From Azospirillum sp. B510 (GTDB lineage: Bacteria; Pseudomonadota; Alphaproteobacteria; Azospirillales; Azospirillaceae), in contig NC_013854.1 in assembly GCF_000010725.1 (NCBI RefSeq), positions 3,067,001 through 3,131,000 of the forward strand: DNA of 64,000 bases, read 5' to 3'. The translations under genes were made by a program, and so were the position numbers. A model generated the notes under the pieces. The model made no database searches. It was not told the origin of the DNA and worked only from the letters and a program-made list of their open reading frames with translations. Position 1 is the first letter of the stretch, and the number at the start of each line of letters is the position of its first letter. Below are positions 1 to 7,029 of this stretch, one piece after another.

Positions 1-1
1 G

Positions 2-784
2 GTCGAGAGCGCCGCGGCCCATCTGATGGGCACCTCGGCGGCGGTGACGCGGATTTCCGAACAGTCGGCCGGCGACAGCGGCACCGTCGCCGCCGCCGCC
101 CACGAGGCCACGGCCGGCGTCGAGACCGTGGCCGCCGCGGCACAGGAACTGTCCGCCTCGATCGGCGAGATCAGCCGGCGCATGGCCGAGTCCGCCACCA
201 TCTCGCAGGACGCCATCGAGCGGACGGAGCGGACGGACAAGATCATCGTCGAGCTGGCCGCTGCCAGCGAGGCCATCGGCGCCATCGTCACGCTGATCGG
301 CGACATCGCCGGCCAGACCAACCTTCTGGCGCTGAACGCCACCATCGAGGCGGCGCGGGCCGGCGAGGCCGGCAAGGGCTTCGCCGTCGTCGCCAGCGAG
401 GTCAAGGGGCTCGCCACCCAGACCGGGCGCGCGACCCAGGACATCACCGACCGGATCGCCCGCATCCAGAGCATGACCCAGGACGCGGTCGAGGGGGTGC
501 GGTCGGTATCCACCGTCATCCGCCAGATGAACGGCGTCACCACCGGCATCGTCGCCGCGGTGGAGGAGCAGGGAGCGGCGACCAACGAGATCGCCCGCAA
601 CGTGCAGGAGGTGGCGACCGCCGCCGGCCGCATCTCCGCCAGCATCTCCGACCTCGCCCAGACGGTGGAGCAGTCGCGCACCGTCGCCGCCGACGTGCTT
701 CAGGCGGCGGAACTGATGAACCGGCAGGCGGAGCTGCTGAAGAACGATGTCGGCGGCTTCCTGGCGGAAATCCGCCGCGCCTGA
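2..784 (+). CDS. methyl-accepting chemotaxis protein, C-terminal signalling domain (5' partial)
   Basis: The frame is open from the first complete codon of the window, so the N-terminal sensor, membrane and HAMP parts lie outside. What remains is the long coiled-coil signalling domain of a chemoreceptor. It holds the highly conserved hairpin tip ([19 protein letters not shown], about residues 104-122 of the visible part) that binds CheA and CheW. The flanking segments are Ala/Glu/Gln-rich heptads, followed by the motif [17 protein letters not shown]. There is no CheB/CheR pentapeptide at the C-terminus, which ends EIRRA. The ligand cannot be inferred because the sensor is missing. Identification as a chemoreceptor is secure. 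Confidence 0.93.
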   Translation, partial: VESAAAHLMGTSAAVTRISEQSAGDSGTVAAAAHEATAGVETVAAAAQELSASIGEISRRMAESATISQDAIERTERTDKIIVELAAASEAIGAIVTLIGDIAGQTNLLALNATIEAARAGEAGKGFAVVASEVKGLATQTGRATQDITDRIARIQSMTQDAVEGVRSVSTVIRQMNGVTTGIVAAVEEQGAATNEIARNVQEVATAAGRISASISDLAQTVEQSRTVAADVLQAAELMNRQAELLKNDVGGFLAEIRRA

Positions 785-806
785 CGCTTGGCAGTATGAG
801 CCGAGC

Positions 807-830
807 GGGGCGGGGCCGCGGTCCCGCCCC
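807..830 (+). terminator. GC-rich hairpin after the chemoreceptor gene
   Basis: The arms GGGGCGGG (807-814) and CCCGCCCC (823-830) form a perfect 8-bp stem 22 bases after the stop codon. No clear T-run follows, so this is either a factor-assisted terminator or an mRNA-stabilising hairpin. Confidence 0.5.
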
Positions 831-832
831 AT

Positions 833-883
833 TCCATGGATTGACATGATCCATGGATCCAACTGGTCCATGGATTGAAGAAG
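833..883. repeat. three 17-bp tandem units, each starting with the palindrome TCCATGGA
   Basis: TCCATGGA occurs at 833-840, 850-857 and 867-874, exactly 17 bases apart. Units 1 and 3 share the next bases (TTGA) and unit 2 diverges after the palindrome. The array lies between the chemoreceptor hairpin and the terminator of tRNA-Arg. It could be a phased binding site for a dimeric protein or a degenerate minisatellite. Confidence 0.6.
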
Positions 884-926
884 ACGATGCGGCAGGGTGG
901 CAAAAGCCGGGCCTGAAAACACCAAA

Positions 927-943
927 GGCGGCCAGAGGCCGCC
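927..943 (-). terminator. probable terminator of tRNA-Arg
   Basis: GGCGGCC (927-933), a 3-base loop and GGCCGCC (937-943) form a perfect 7-bp stem. Read on the minus strand the stem is followed by TTTGGTGTTTT. It lies 35 bases beyond the 3' end of the tRNA. Confidence 0.6.
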
Positions 944-977
944 CAGTCTTCAGTACCTGACCTTGTTTTAGGAAGAA

Positions 978-1054
978 TGGCGCGCCCGAAGAGATTCGAA
1001 CTCCTGACCCTCAGATTCGTAGTCTGATGCTCTATCCAGCTGAGCTACGGGCGC
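978..1054 (-). tRNA. tRNA-Arg (anticodon ACG)
   Basis: The minus strand reads as a 77-nt tRNA. The acceptor stem pairs GCGCCCG (1054-1048) with CGGGCGC (988-982). The anticodon arm CAGAC-TACGAAT-CTG places ACG in the loop, the T-arm is GTTCGAATC, and a CCA end is encoded at 980-978. ACG (read as ICG after deamination) decodes CGU, CGC and CGA, the main Arg codons of a GC-rich genome. Confidence 0.95.
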
Positions 1055-1109
1055 GCTGTGTCTTCTTCACTTTCGGCGGCGGCGGCGGGCCGTCGGCGTC
1101 GAGGCGCGC

Positions 1110-1138
1110 AACATACTCAACAGCCCCCTGCCCTGCAA
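1110..1138 (-). promoter_or_regulatory. promoter of tRNA-Arg
   Basis: On the minus strand, TTGCAG (1138-1133), a 17-base spacer and TATGTT (1115-1110) match a housekeeping sigma promoter. Transcription would start near 1103, giving a leader of about 50 bases before the tRNA. Confidence 0.5.
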
Positions 1139-1203
1139 GCGGTTTTTTTACGAATTTTCGACTGCGTGATGGGAAGTGGTCCGGAGCGCCGAAAGGCCCC
1201 CGA

Positions 1204-1232
1204 TTGCCGGGCGGCGGCGGCTGGGTTATACA
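1204..1232 (+). promoter_or_regulatory. promoter of gpt
   Basis: TTGCCG (1204-1209), a 17-base spacer and TATACA (1227-1232) precede gpt. The predicted start near 1239 leaves a leader of about 25 bases that contains the GGAGA ribosome site at 1250-1254. Confidence 0.6.
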
Positions 1233-1263
1233 ATCCTCCTGTTGTTCTTGGAGAGTCAGTCCC

Positions 1264-1758
1264 GTGGCCGAAGCCCCCTTCAACAAGCATTTCCCGGTGT
1301 CCTGGGAAGAGCTGCACCGCAATGCCAAGGCGCTGGCTTGGCGCCTGATCGATCGTGGCCCGTGGAAGGGCATCATCGCCATCACGCGCGGCGGCATGGT
1401 TCCGGCGGCGATCATCGCGCGCGAGCTTGAGATCCGCATGATCGACACCGTCTGCGTCTCCAGCTACGACCACCAGCAGCAGCGCAACGCGACGATCCTG
1501 AAGGGCGTCGAGGGCGCCAAGGCCGGCGACGGCGAGGGCTGGCTGATCATCGACGATCTGGTCGACACCGGCAAAACGGCGGAGATCGTGCGCAAGATGC
1601 TGCCCAAGGCGCATTTCGCCACCGTCTACGCCAAGCCGGCCGGCCGGCCGCTGGTCGACACCTTCATCACCGAAGTCAGCCAGGACACCTGGATCCACTT
1701 CCCCTGGGACATCGAGCTGCAATTCTCGCAGCCGATCGCCAAGCAGCGGAACGGCTGA
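1264..1758 (+). CDS. gpt: xanthine-guanine phosphoribosyltransferase
   Basis: This 164-aa cytoplasmic purine-salvage enzyme transfers the phosphoribosyl group of PRPP to xanthine, guanine or hypoxanthine. The PRPP-binding motif [12 protein letters not shown] lies at residues 95-106. The early loop TRGGMVPA (41-48), the SSYDH segment (66-70) and the C-terminal DTWIHFPWD are all hallmarks of the enterobacterial Gpt type, and the length fits that type (about 150 aa). I chose the GTG at 1264 because GGAGA sits 9 bases upstream and the protein then starts where Gpt starts. The open frame extends 79 codons further upstream into tRNA-Arg, which cannot be coding. It is probably monocistronic, with its own promoter and a following hairpin. 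Confidence 0.95.
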   Translation: MAEAPFNKHFPVSWEELHRNAKALAWRLIDRGPWKGIIAITRGGMVPAAIIARELEIRMIDTVCVSSYDHQQQRNATILKGVEGAKAGDGEGWLIIDDLVDTGKTAEIVRKMLPKAHFATVYAKPAGRPLVDTFITEVSQDTWIHFPWDIELQFSQPIAKQRNG

Positions 1759-1766
1759 TCCGTCGC

Positions 1767-1806
1767 CATGCCGCGGCCGCCCGCAGGCGGTGGAAGCCGC
1801 GGCATG
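1767..1806 (+). terminator. large hairpin after gpt
   Basis: CATGCCGCGGC (1767-1777) and GCCGCGGCATG (1796-1806) are perfect 11-base inverted arms. The 18-base loop contains a further small stem (CGCC/GGCG). It starts 9 bases after the gpt stop. No T-run follows, so the termination mode is uncertain. Confidence 0.5.
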
Positions 1807-1906
1807 ACCGCTTCGTTACAAAAAAATTTACCGTTTGGGTCCTAAATGGCGCGCGGTGGAGCCTGTGCGGCCTCCCCCTCCCACAACATCGCGTGGCGGC
1901 CCGCGC

Positions 1907-3589
1907 ATGACCGATGACCTGACCGGCACTGTGCGCCCGGAAGACCCGCGCCCCGAAGACCTGCACCCGGACGACCTGCGCCAGGACGAGTTGCGGCGGA
2001 AGATCGACGCCCTGGTGACGCGGCTTCCGGCCACCCTGGTCTACAGCCTGCTGAGCGAGATCGAGGGCATGGACAGCGAGCCGACCGACCGGGTCCAGCT
2101 TGTCCGCCAATATGTCATCGAACATCTGAACCGTCAGCGCACCAACCGCGCCCGGCGCCTGTTCACCAACCTGTTCGAAGCCTTCCTGATCGATGACGAC
2201 GTGCTGTATCACGGCGGCGTGGCGATCCCCGGCATGCTGCAACGGGTCGATGTCGGCGCCCTGTGGGAGGCGCTGAGCCGCGACGCCTTCCCCCTGCTGG
2301 CGGTGGAGGCGCAGGAGACGCTGGACGAGATGGCGCGCGGCGATGTGATCGACCGCATCCTGCGTTCCCCCGTCGCCATGGTGATGAAGGAGCGGATGCG
2401 CGTCGCCTCGGTGAAGCATCTCGACGGCGTGCTGGGCACCAGGAAGGCGGTCGACGAGCTGCTGGCCGGCATGTCGCGCAACCGCTCGCGCCGCACCCGC
2501 CTGATGTCGGGCTTCCTGGAAAAGACGCCGGTGATCGACATCGGCACGCTGCGGCTGATGTATCTGGTGCTGACCAACGCCGAGGGGGCGGTGAAGCCGG
2601 TGGCCGACCGGCTTGAGGATTTCCCCGCCAGCTGCGGCGGCGAGGCGGAGGCGAACCGGCTGGCCGACCTGCTGCTGGAGGCGACGGACCAGCTGCGCGA
2701 GCGCTGCGGCGAGGATCTGGCGCAGATGCTGCCGTTGTCGGTGCTGACGGTGAAGCGCAACTACCTGGTGGGCGCCCTCTATATCCGGCAAAGCGGCGTC
2801 GATCCCGGTCGCGGCGACGCCATGACCGCGGCGCTCACCGGCCATTTCATCGGCGTCACCCGCGCACTGACCGCGGCGCTGACGGTGGTGCTGAAACTGA
2901 ACGACCGGGTGCCAGGTTCCGCCATCCGCCCCAGCGCCAAGGAGAAGGCGCGGCTGGAGGCGCTGATGCAGCGGCTGGACCAGCTGGTCCATGCCGCCAT
3001 CTCCGCCGGACTGATGGAGGACCGGCGCAGCGAGCCGGCCTTCCGCAACGCCTGGACCCAGGCGGCCAGGATCATCGGCGGCCGCGTCGCCGCGGTGGCG
3101 ATGGAACGCTCCGGCCAGGCCGCCGCCGCCCGGCGCCAGCCGGTGATCGACCATGGCGACATCGTCTGGCTGAACCGGCTGCTATGGCGCTGGCAGGCGA
3201 TGTCGCGCGACTTCGGCTTCGAGACCTATGATCTGGTGAAATGGCGCGAGACCCTGCTGGAGGAGCTGCGCGCCAATGTCGAGAAGGCGATGAAGTTCGA
3301 GGAGACCGATCCGCTCGACGAGCGGATGGAGCATCTTCTGCGCATCAACGCCATCGCCGGCGTGTTCGGCCAACGCGTCAGCGCCTGGATCCCGACCTTC
3401 AGCCACAACATGACCCGCCTGCTGTCGCACCGGCTGGAGCGTGGCGGCATCCTGGGCGGGGACGAGCAGACGATCATCGACGACCTCGTCGCCACCGCCC
3501 GCACCGAAGTCGGCAAGTCGCGCTATTGGAAGAGCAACGAGCTGATGGACCTGATCGAACTGTCGGAACGGACGCGGCAGGCGGGGTGA
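1907..3589 (+). CDS. protein of unknown family, paralogue of the protein at 57450-59201
   Basis: I do not recognise this 560-aa protein. It has no signal peptide or membrane segment, is rich in Arg, Leu and Ala, and looks almost wholly alpha-helical. The first 20 residues carry a short repeat of PEDxRPED/HPDDLRQDE type. It aligns along its full length with the 583-aa protein encoded at 57450-59201. Shared signposts are RARRLFTNLFEAFL-DDD (about 80-97), QRVD-G-LW-ALSR-AFP (about 110-130), a Met-rich AMVM-E-M stretch, DIVWLNRLLWRW near 415-427, and a C-terminal ERMEHLLRINAIA block. ATG 1907 is chosen as the first Met before the conserved part, because the upstream extension overlaps an A/T-rich intergenic stretch. 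It is convergent with the transporter cluster (19 bases apart). The family is probably cytoplasmic and structural or regulatory, but I cannot assign a function. Confidence 0.8.
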   Translation: MTDDLTGTVRPEDPRPEDLHPDDLRQDELRRKIDALVTRLPATLVYSLLSEIEGMDSEPTDRVQLVRQYVIEHLNRQRTNRARRLFTNLFEAFLIDDDVLYHGGVAIPGMLQRVDVGALWEALSRDAFPLLAVEAQETLDEMARGDVIDRILRSPVAMVMKERMRVASVKHLDGVLGTRKAVDELLAGMSRNRSRRTRLMSGFLEKTPVIDIGTLRLMYLVLTNAEGAVKPVADRLEDFPASCGGEAEANRLADLLLEATDQLRERCGEDLAQMLPLSVLTVKRNYLVGALYIRQSGVDPGRGDAMTAALTGHFIGVTRALTAALTVVLKLNDRVPGSAIRPSAKEKARLEALMQRLDQLVHAAISAGLMEDRRSEPAFRNAWTQAARIIGGRVAAVAMERSGQAAAARRQPVIDHGDIVWLNRLLWRWQAMSRDFGFETYDLVKWRETLLEELRANVEKAMKFEETDPLDERMEHLLRINAIAGVFGQRVSAWIPTFSHNMTRLLSHRLERGGILGGDEQTIIDDLVATARTEVGKSRYWKSNELMDLIELSERTRQAG

Positions 3590-3608
3590 GCGGTCAGCGT
3601 CCTCCTCC

Positions 3609-4433
3609 TCACATCACCCCCGAGCGGTGGCGCGGGTCGAGCCAGTCGCGCAGGCCGTCGCCCAGCATGGTCAGCCCCATCACGCACAGCGCGATGGCGA
3701 GGCCGGGGAAGACCGCCTGCAACGGGGCGGTGAACAGGTAGGTCTGGGCGTCGCCCAGCATCCGGCCCCAGCTCGGGCTGGGCGGCTGGATGCCGAGGCC
3801 GAGATAGCTCAACGCCGCCTCGTTGACGATGGCGACGGCGAACAGCACGGTGGCCTGGACCACGACGATGCCGGCGATGTTGGGCAGCACATGCACCAGC
3901 GTCGCCGACAGCGGCCCCCGCCCCAGCGCCAGCGCCGCCCCGACGAAGGGCCGCCGCCACACCGCCAGCGCCGCACCACGGGTGACGCGGGCCAGCACGG
4001 CGGCGTTGAACAGGGCCAGGGCCACCACGACATTGACCGCCCCCGCCCCCAGCGCCGCCGTCAGCAGGATGGCGGTCAGCACCGCGGGAAAGGCGAAGAC
4101 CAGATCGCCCAGCCGCGCCACCACCTCATCCCCCCAGCGCCCGAGGGCGGCGGCCAGCAACCCCAGAGGCACCCCGGCCAGCAGGCCGAGCCCGACCGCC
4201 GCCGCGCCGACGGCCAGCGAGTTGCGGGCGCCGACCATGATCATCGACAGCACGTCGCGCCCGAAATGGTCGGTGCCGAGCCAATGGGCGGCGCTCGGCG
4301 GCTTCAGCCGGGCGATCACCCGCAGCTGTTCCGCCGGATAGGGCGTCCACAGCAGCGACAGCAGCGCCATGGCGACCAGCAGCAGGGTCAGCCCGGCGCC
4401 GAGCGGAAGGGAGAGGGGAAGCTTCCGCCTCAC
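3609..4433 (-). CDS. peptide/oligopeptide ABC transporter permease (DppC type)
   Basis: This 274-aa inner-membrane permease is the second transmembrane subunit of a dipeptide/oligopeptide or nickel-type importer. The N-terminal segment ends in the DppC/OppC signature HWLGTDHFGRDVLS (about residues 44-57). About five further membrane segments follow, with the PNIAGIVVVQ and EAALSYLGLGIQPPSPSWGRML blocks that couple to the ATPase. It starts at GTG 4433, which overlaps the stop of the upstream permease in GTGA, so the two are translationally coupled. It is the last gene of a minus-strand cluster (binding proteins, then DppB, then DppC). The substrate cannot be told from sequence. Confidence 0.92.
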   Translation of the reverse strand: MRRKLPLSLPLGAGLTLLLVAMALLSLLWTPYPAEQLRVIARLKPPSAAHWLGTDHFGRDVLSMIMVGARNSLAVGAAAVGLGLLAGVPLGLLAAALGRWGDEVVARLGDLVFAFPAVLTAILLTAALGAGAVNVVVALALFNAAVLARVTRGAALAVWRRPFVGAALALGRGPLSATLVHVLPNIAGIVVVQATVLFAVAIVNEAALSYLGLGIQPPSPSWGRMLGDAQTYLFTAPLQAVFPGLAIALCVMGLTMLGDGLRDWLDPRHRSGVM

Positions 4434-5392
4434 GGCGACGCCCCCTTCGTCGCGGCGGAGGGGCGCGGATCGACCAGCGCGCAGGCGATGTCGACCAGGG
4501 CGTTCACCAGCACGACGAACAGCGCCAGCAGCACGACCACACCCTGCACGACGATCAGGTCGCGCTGGCCGATGGCCTGATAGAGCAGCCGGCCCAGCCC
4601 CGGCAGGGTGAAGACATTCTCCACCACCACCGCGCCGGCCACCAGGAAGGAGATCTGAAGCCCCAGCACCGTCGCCACCGGGATCAGGGCGTTGGGCAGG
4701 GCATGGCGCAGCAGGACGGCGGCGCGCCCCACCCCCTTGGCGCGGGCGGTGCGGACATGGTCCTCGCCCAGCGTGTCGAGCACGGCGGTGCGGGTGACGC
4801 GGGTGAGAATCGCCGCCTCCGGCAGCGCCAGCGCCAGGGCGGGCAGCACCAGCGCATGCAGCGCCGGGCCGACGCCACCACTCCAGCCCGGAAAGCCGCC
4901 GGCCGGGAACCAGTGCAGGGTCAGCGAGAAGACCAGGATCAGCAGGATGGCGATCCAGAAGCTGGGCATCGACACGCCGAGCTGGGCGAAGCCCAGCACC
5001 GCCCAATCGCCGCCCCGGCCGCGCCGCGCCGCCGCCAGCAGGCCGAGCGGCAGGGCCAGCGCCGTGCTGAGGGCCAGAGACAGCAGGGCGAGCGGCAGCG
5101 TCACCGCCAGCCGCTCGGCCACCAGCTCCGCCACCGGCCGGGCATAGGTCAGGCTGACTCCGAGATCGCCGCGAAGAAGCGCGCCGGCCCAGCGCAGGTA
5201 GCGGGTAAGGATGGGCTGGTCGAGACCCATCTGGCCGCGCAGCGCGGCCAGCGTGTCGGGCTGGGCGTTGACGCCCAGCATCAGCAGGGCCGGATCGCCG
5301 GGAACCAGTTGCAGCACCGTGAAGACCACGAGGCTGGCCAGCCAGACGGTGACAATCAGGCCGACCAGCCGTCGCAGCAGGAACGCAAGCAC
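4430..5392 (-). CDS. peptide/oligopeptide ABC transporter permease (DppB type)
   Basis: This 320-aa integral membrane subunit carries the DppB signatures: an N-terminal helix ending FTVLQLVPGDPALL, the GLDQPILTRYLRWAGALLRGDLG block, and the ATPase-coupling region RTARAKGVGRAAVLLRHALPN (about 215-235). GTG 5392 is the only reasonable start, since no in-frame ATG lies nearby and the N-terminus then begins LAFLLRRLVGL as in the family. It lies 41 bases after the binding protein gene and overlaps the DppC gene by 4 bases. It forms the import channel with DppC. The ATPase subunits expected with them are not encoded nearby. Confidence 0.92.
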   Translation of the reverse strand: MLAFLLRRLVGLIVTVWLASLVVFTVLQLVPGDPALLMLGVNAQPDTLAALRGQMGLDQPILTRYLRWAGALLRGDLGVSLTYARPVAELVAERLAVTLPLALLSLALSTALALPLGLLAAARRGRGGDWAVLGFAQLGVSMPSFWIAILLILVFSLTLHWFPAGGFPGWSGGVGPALHALVLPALALALPEAAILTRVTRTAVLDTLGEDHVRTARAKGVGRAAVLLRHALPNALIPVATVLGLQISFLVAGAVVVENVFTLPGLGRLLYQAIGQRDLIVVQGVVVLLALFVVLVNALVDIACALVDPRPSAATKGASP

Positions 5393-5422
5393 GCAGGCAC
5401 CATCCTTACTTGGCTGACGCTC

Positions 5423-5447
5423 TTTCCAGGAAATTATTTCCAGGAAA
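5423..5447 (-). promoter_or_regulatory. intercistronic hairpin spanning the stop codon of the binding protein gene
   Basis: TTTCCAGGAAA occurs twice (5423-5433 and 5437-5447), separated only by the TAA stop codon of the binding protein gene. On the mRNA the two copies can pair in a 5+5-bp stem with one mismatch. Hairpins here often stabilise the binding-protein message relative to the permeases; that role is inferred. Confidence 0.5.
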
Positions 5448-6939
5448 CGGCGGTGACGTCGTTGGCCTGGATCGGGCGGTTCACCCACATCCCCGCCAAG
5501 CCGGCCTTCTGCACCGTCACCGATGGCAGCATGAACAGGAAGCCGTTGACCGCATCCTCCGCCAGCACCCGCTGCTCCTCGCCATAGAGGGCGTTGCGCT
5601 TCGCCGCATCCTGGGTGCGGTTCAGTTCCTCGTTCAGGGCGTTGAAGCGCTCGCTCCTGTAGTTGAAGTAGTAGTCGGGGCGGGCATAGATGTCGATGTC
5701 CAGCGGTTCGGTGTGGGCGATCAGGGTCAGGTCGTAATCCTTGCCCTTGAAGGTTTTGTCCAGCCAGGCCGCCCATTCCACCGGCTCGATCCTCGCGCGG
5801 ATGCCGACCTCGGCCAGCATGGCGGCGACCAGCTCGCCGCCGCGCCGCGCATAGGGCGGCGGCGGCAGGCGCAGCGTGGTGTCGAAGCCGTTCGGATAGC
5901 CGGCCTCGGCCAGCAGCGCCTTCGCCTTGGCCGGGTCGTAGGGATACATCCCGGTCAGATCGACGTAGCCCTCGCGATGCGGCGGGAAATGGCTGCCGAT
6001 GGCGACACCGTTGCCGTACAGAACGCCCTCGATCAGCGTCTTGCGGTCGATGGCATGGGCCATGGCGCGGCGCACGCGGACATCGTCGAAGGGCTTGCGG
6101 GCGTTGTTGGTCGACAGGATGGTCTCGCCCTCCGTCGAGCCGACCATCACCGTGAAGCGCGGATCGTTGCGGAACTCGGGCAGCGCCTCATAGGTGCTGA
6201 ACAGGGTGAAGGCGTCGATGTCGCCGGCCTTCAGCGCCGCCACCTGGGCGGCGGGGTCGCTGATGAAGCGGAAGGTCACGCGGTCGAGCTTCGGCTTCAC
6301 CCCGTCATAATCGGGGTTGCGGACCAGAACCACCCGGTCGCCGGCGACCCAGCGGTCGAACCGGAAGGGGCCGGTGCCGACCGGCGTCCGCTTGTTGGTC
6401 GCCGCCGACCCCGGCCCGACGATGGCGGCGTCGCCGCTGGCCATATGGATCAGGAACAGACCGTCCGGGCGCGACAGGGTGACGACCGCGGTGTGCGGGT
6501 CCGGCGTGTCGACCTGGGCGATGGGGGCGAAATAGCTTTTCTGGGCGTTGACCGAATCGGCGGCGCGGGCGCGGTCCAGCGTGAACTTCACCGCGGCGGA
6601 ATCGGCGGCGCTGCCGTCATGGAACTTGGCGTTGGGCCGCAGGCTGAAGCGATAGGTCAGCCCGTCCTCCGACACGCTCCAGCGCTCGGCCAGCCCAGGG
6701 ATCAGCGCGCCGTCGGCATCGACGCGCAGCAGCGGTTCGAACAGGTTGGCGTAGGTGACCTCCTTGATGGCGCCGGCCGCCCCGGCGGTGGGGTCCAGAT
6801 GCGGCGGCTCCAGCGCCATGCCGACGACGAGGTCGGTGCGCGGCTGGGCCATGACGGCCTGTGATCCGGCGGCCAGCGCCAAATGGGCGAAGGCGGCCGC
6901 GACGGCGGCAAGGGTGAAACGCCGCTTTGCGGTCGACAT
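5434..6939 (-). CDS. periplasmic substrate-binding protein of a peptide/oligopeptide ABC transporter (family 5)
   Basis: This 501-aa protein has a Sec signal peptide (basic MSTAKRR, Ala-rich core, predicted cleavage near AVMA/QP at residue 31). The rest is the two-lobed SBP_bac_5 fold. Typical elements are GMALEPPHLDPT at the mature N-terminus, LAERWSVSEDGLTYRFSLRP, PVGTGPFRFDRW, the DVRVRRAMAHAIDRKTL block and YDPAKAKALLAEAGYP. It captures peptides or related ligands in the periplasm and delivers them to the DppB/DppC pair encoded just downstream. A strong ribosome site (GGGGGAG) precedes the ATG. It lies 90 bases after a second binding protein gene on the same strand. Confidence 0.93.
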   Translation of the reverse strand: MSTAKRRFTLAAVAAAFAHLALAAGSQAVMAQPRTDLVVGMALEPPHLDPTAGAAGAIKEVTYANLFEPLLRVDADGALIPGLAERWSVSEDGLTYRFSLRPNAKFHDGSAADSAAVKFTLDRARAADSVNAQKSYFAPIAQVDTPDPHTAVVTLSRPDGLFLIHMASGDAAIVGPGSAATNKRTPVGTGPFRFDRWVAGDRVVLVRNPDYDGVKPKLDRVTFRFISDPAAQVAALKAGDIDAFTLFSTYEALPEFRNDPRFTVMVGSTEGETILSTNNARKPFDDVRVRRAMAHAIDRKTLIEGVLYGNGVAIGSHFPPHREGYVDLTGMYPYDPAKAKALLAEAGYPNGFDTTLRLPPPPYARRGGELVAAMLAEVGIRARIEPVEWAAWLDKTFKGKDYDLTLIAHTEPLDIDIYARPDYYFNYRSERFNALNEELNRTQDAAKRNALYGEEQRVLAEDAVNGFLFMLPSVTVQKAGLAGMWVNRPIQANDVTAVSWK

Positions 6940-7029
6940 GATGGCAAACTCCCCCGTCTCGTCTTTGTCGACGTTCTCGTTGCCGGGATGATGCGGTGCG
7001 GCGAAGGAGAGCGCAAGCGATGCCGCCGG

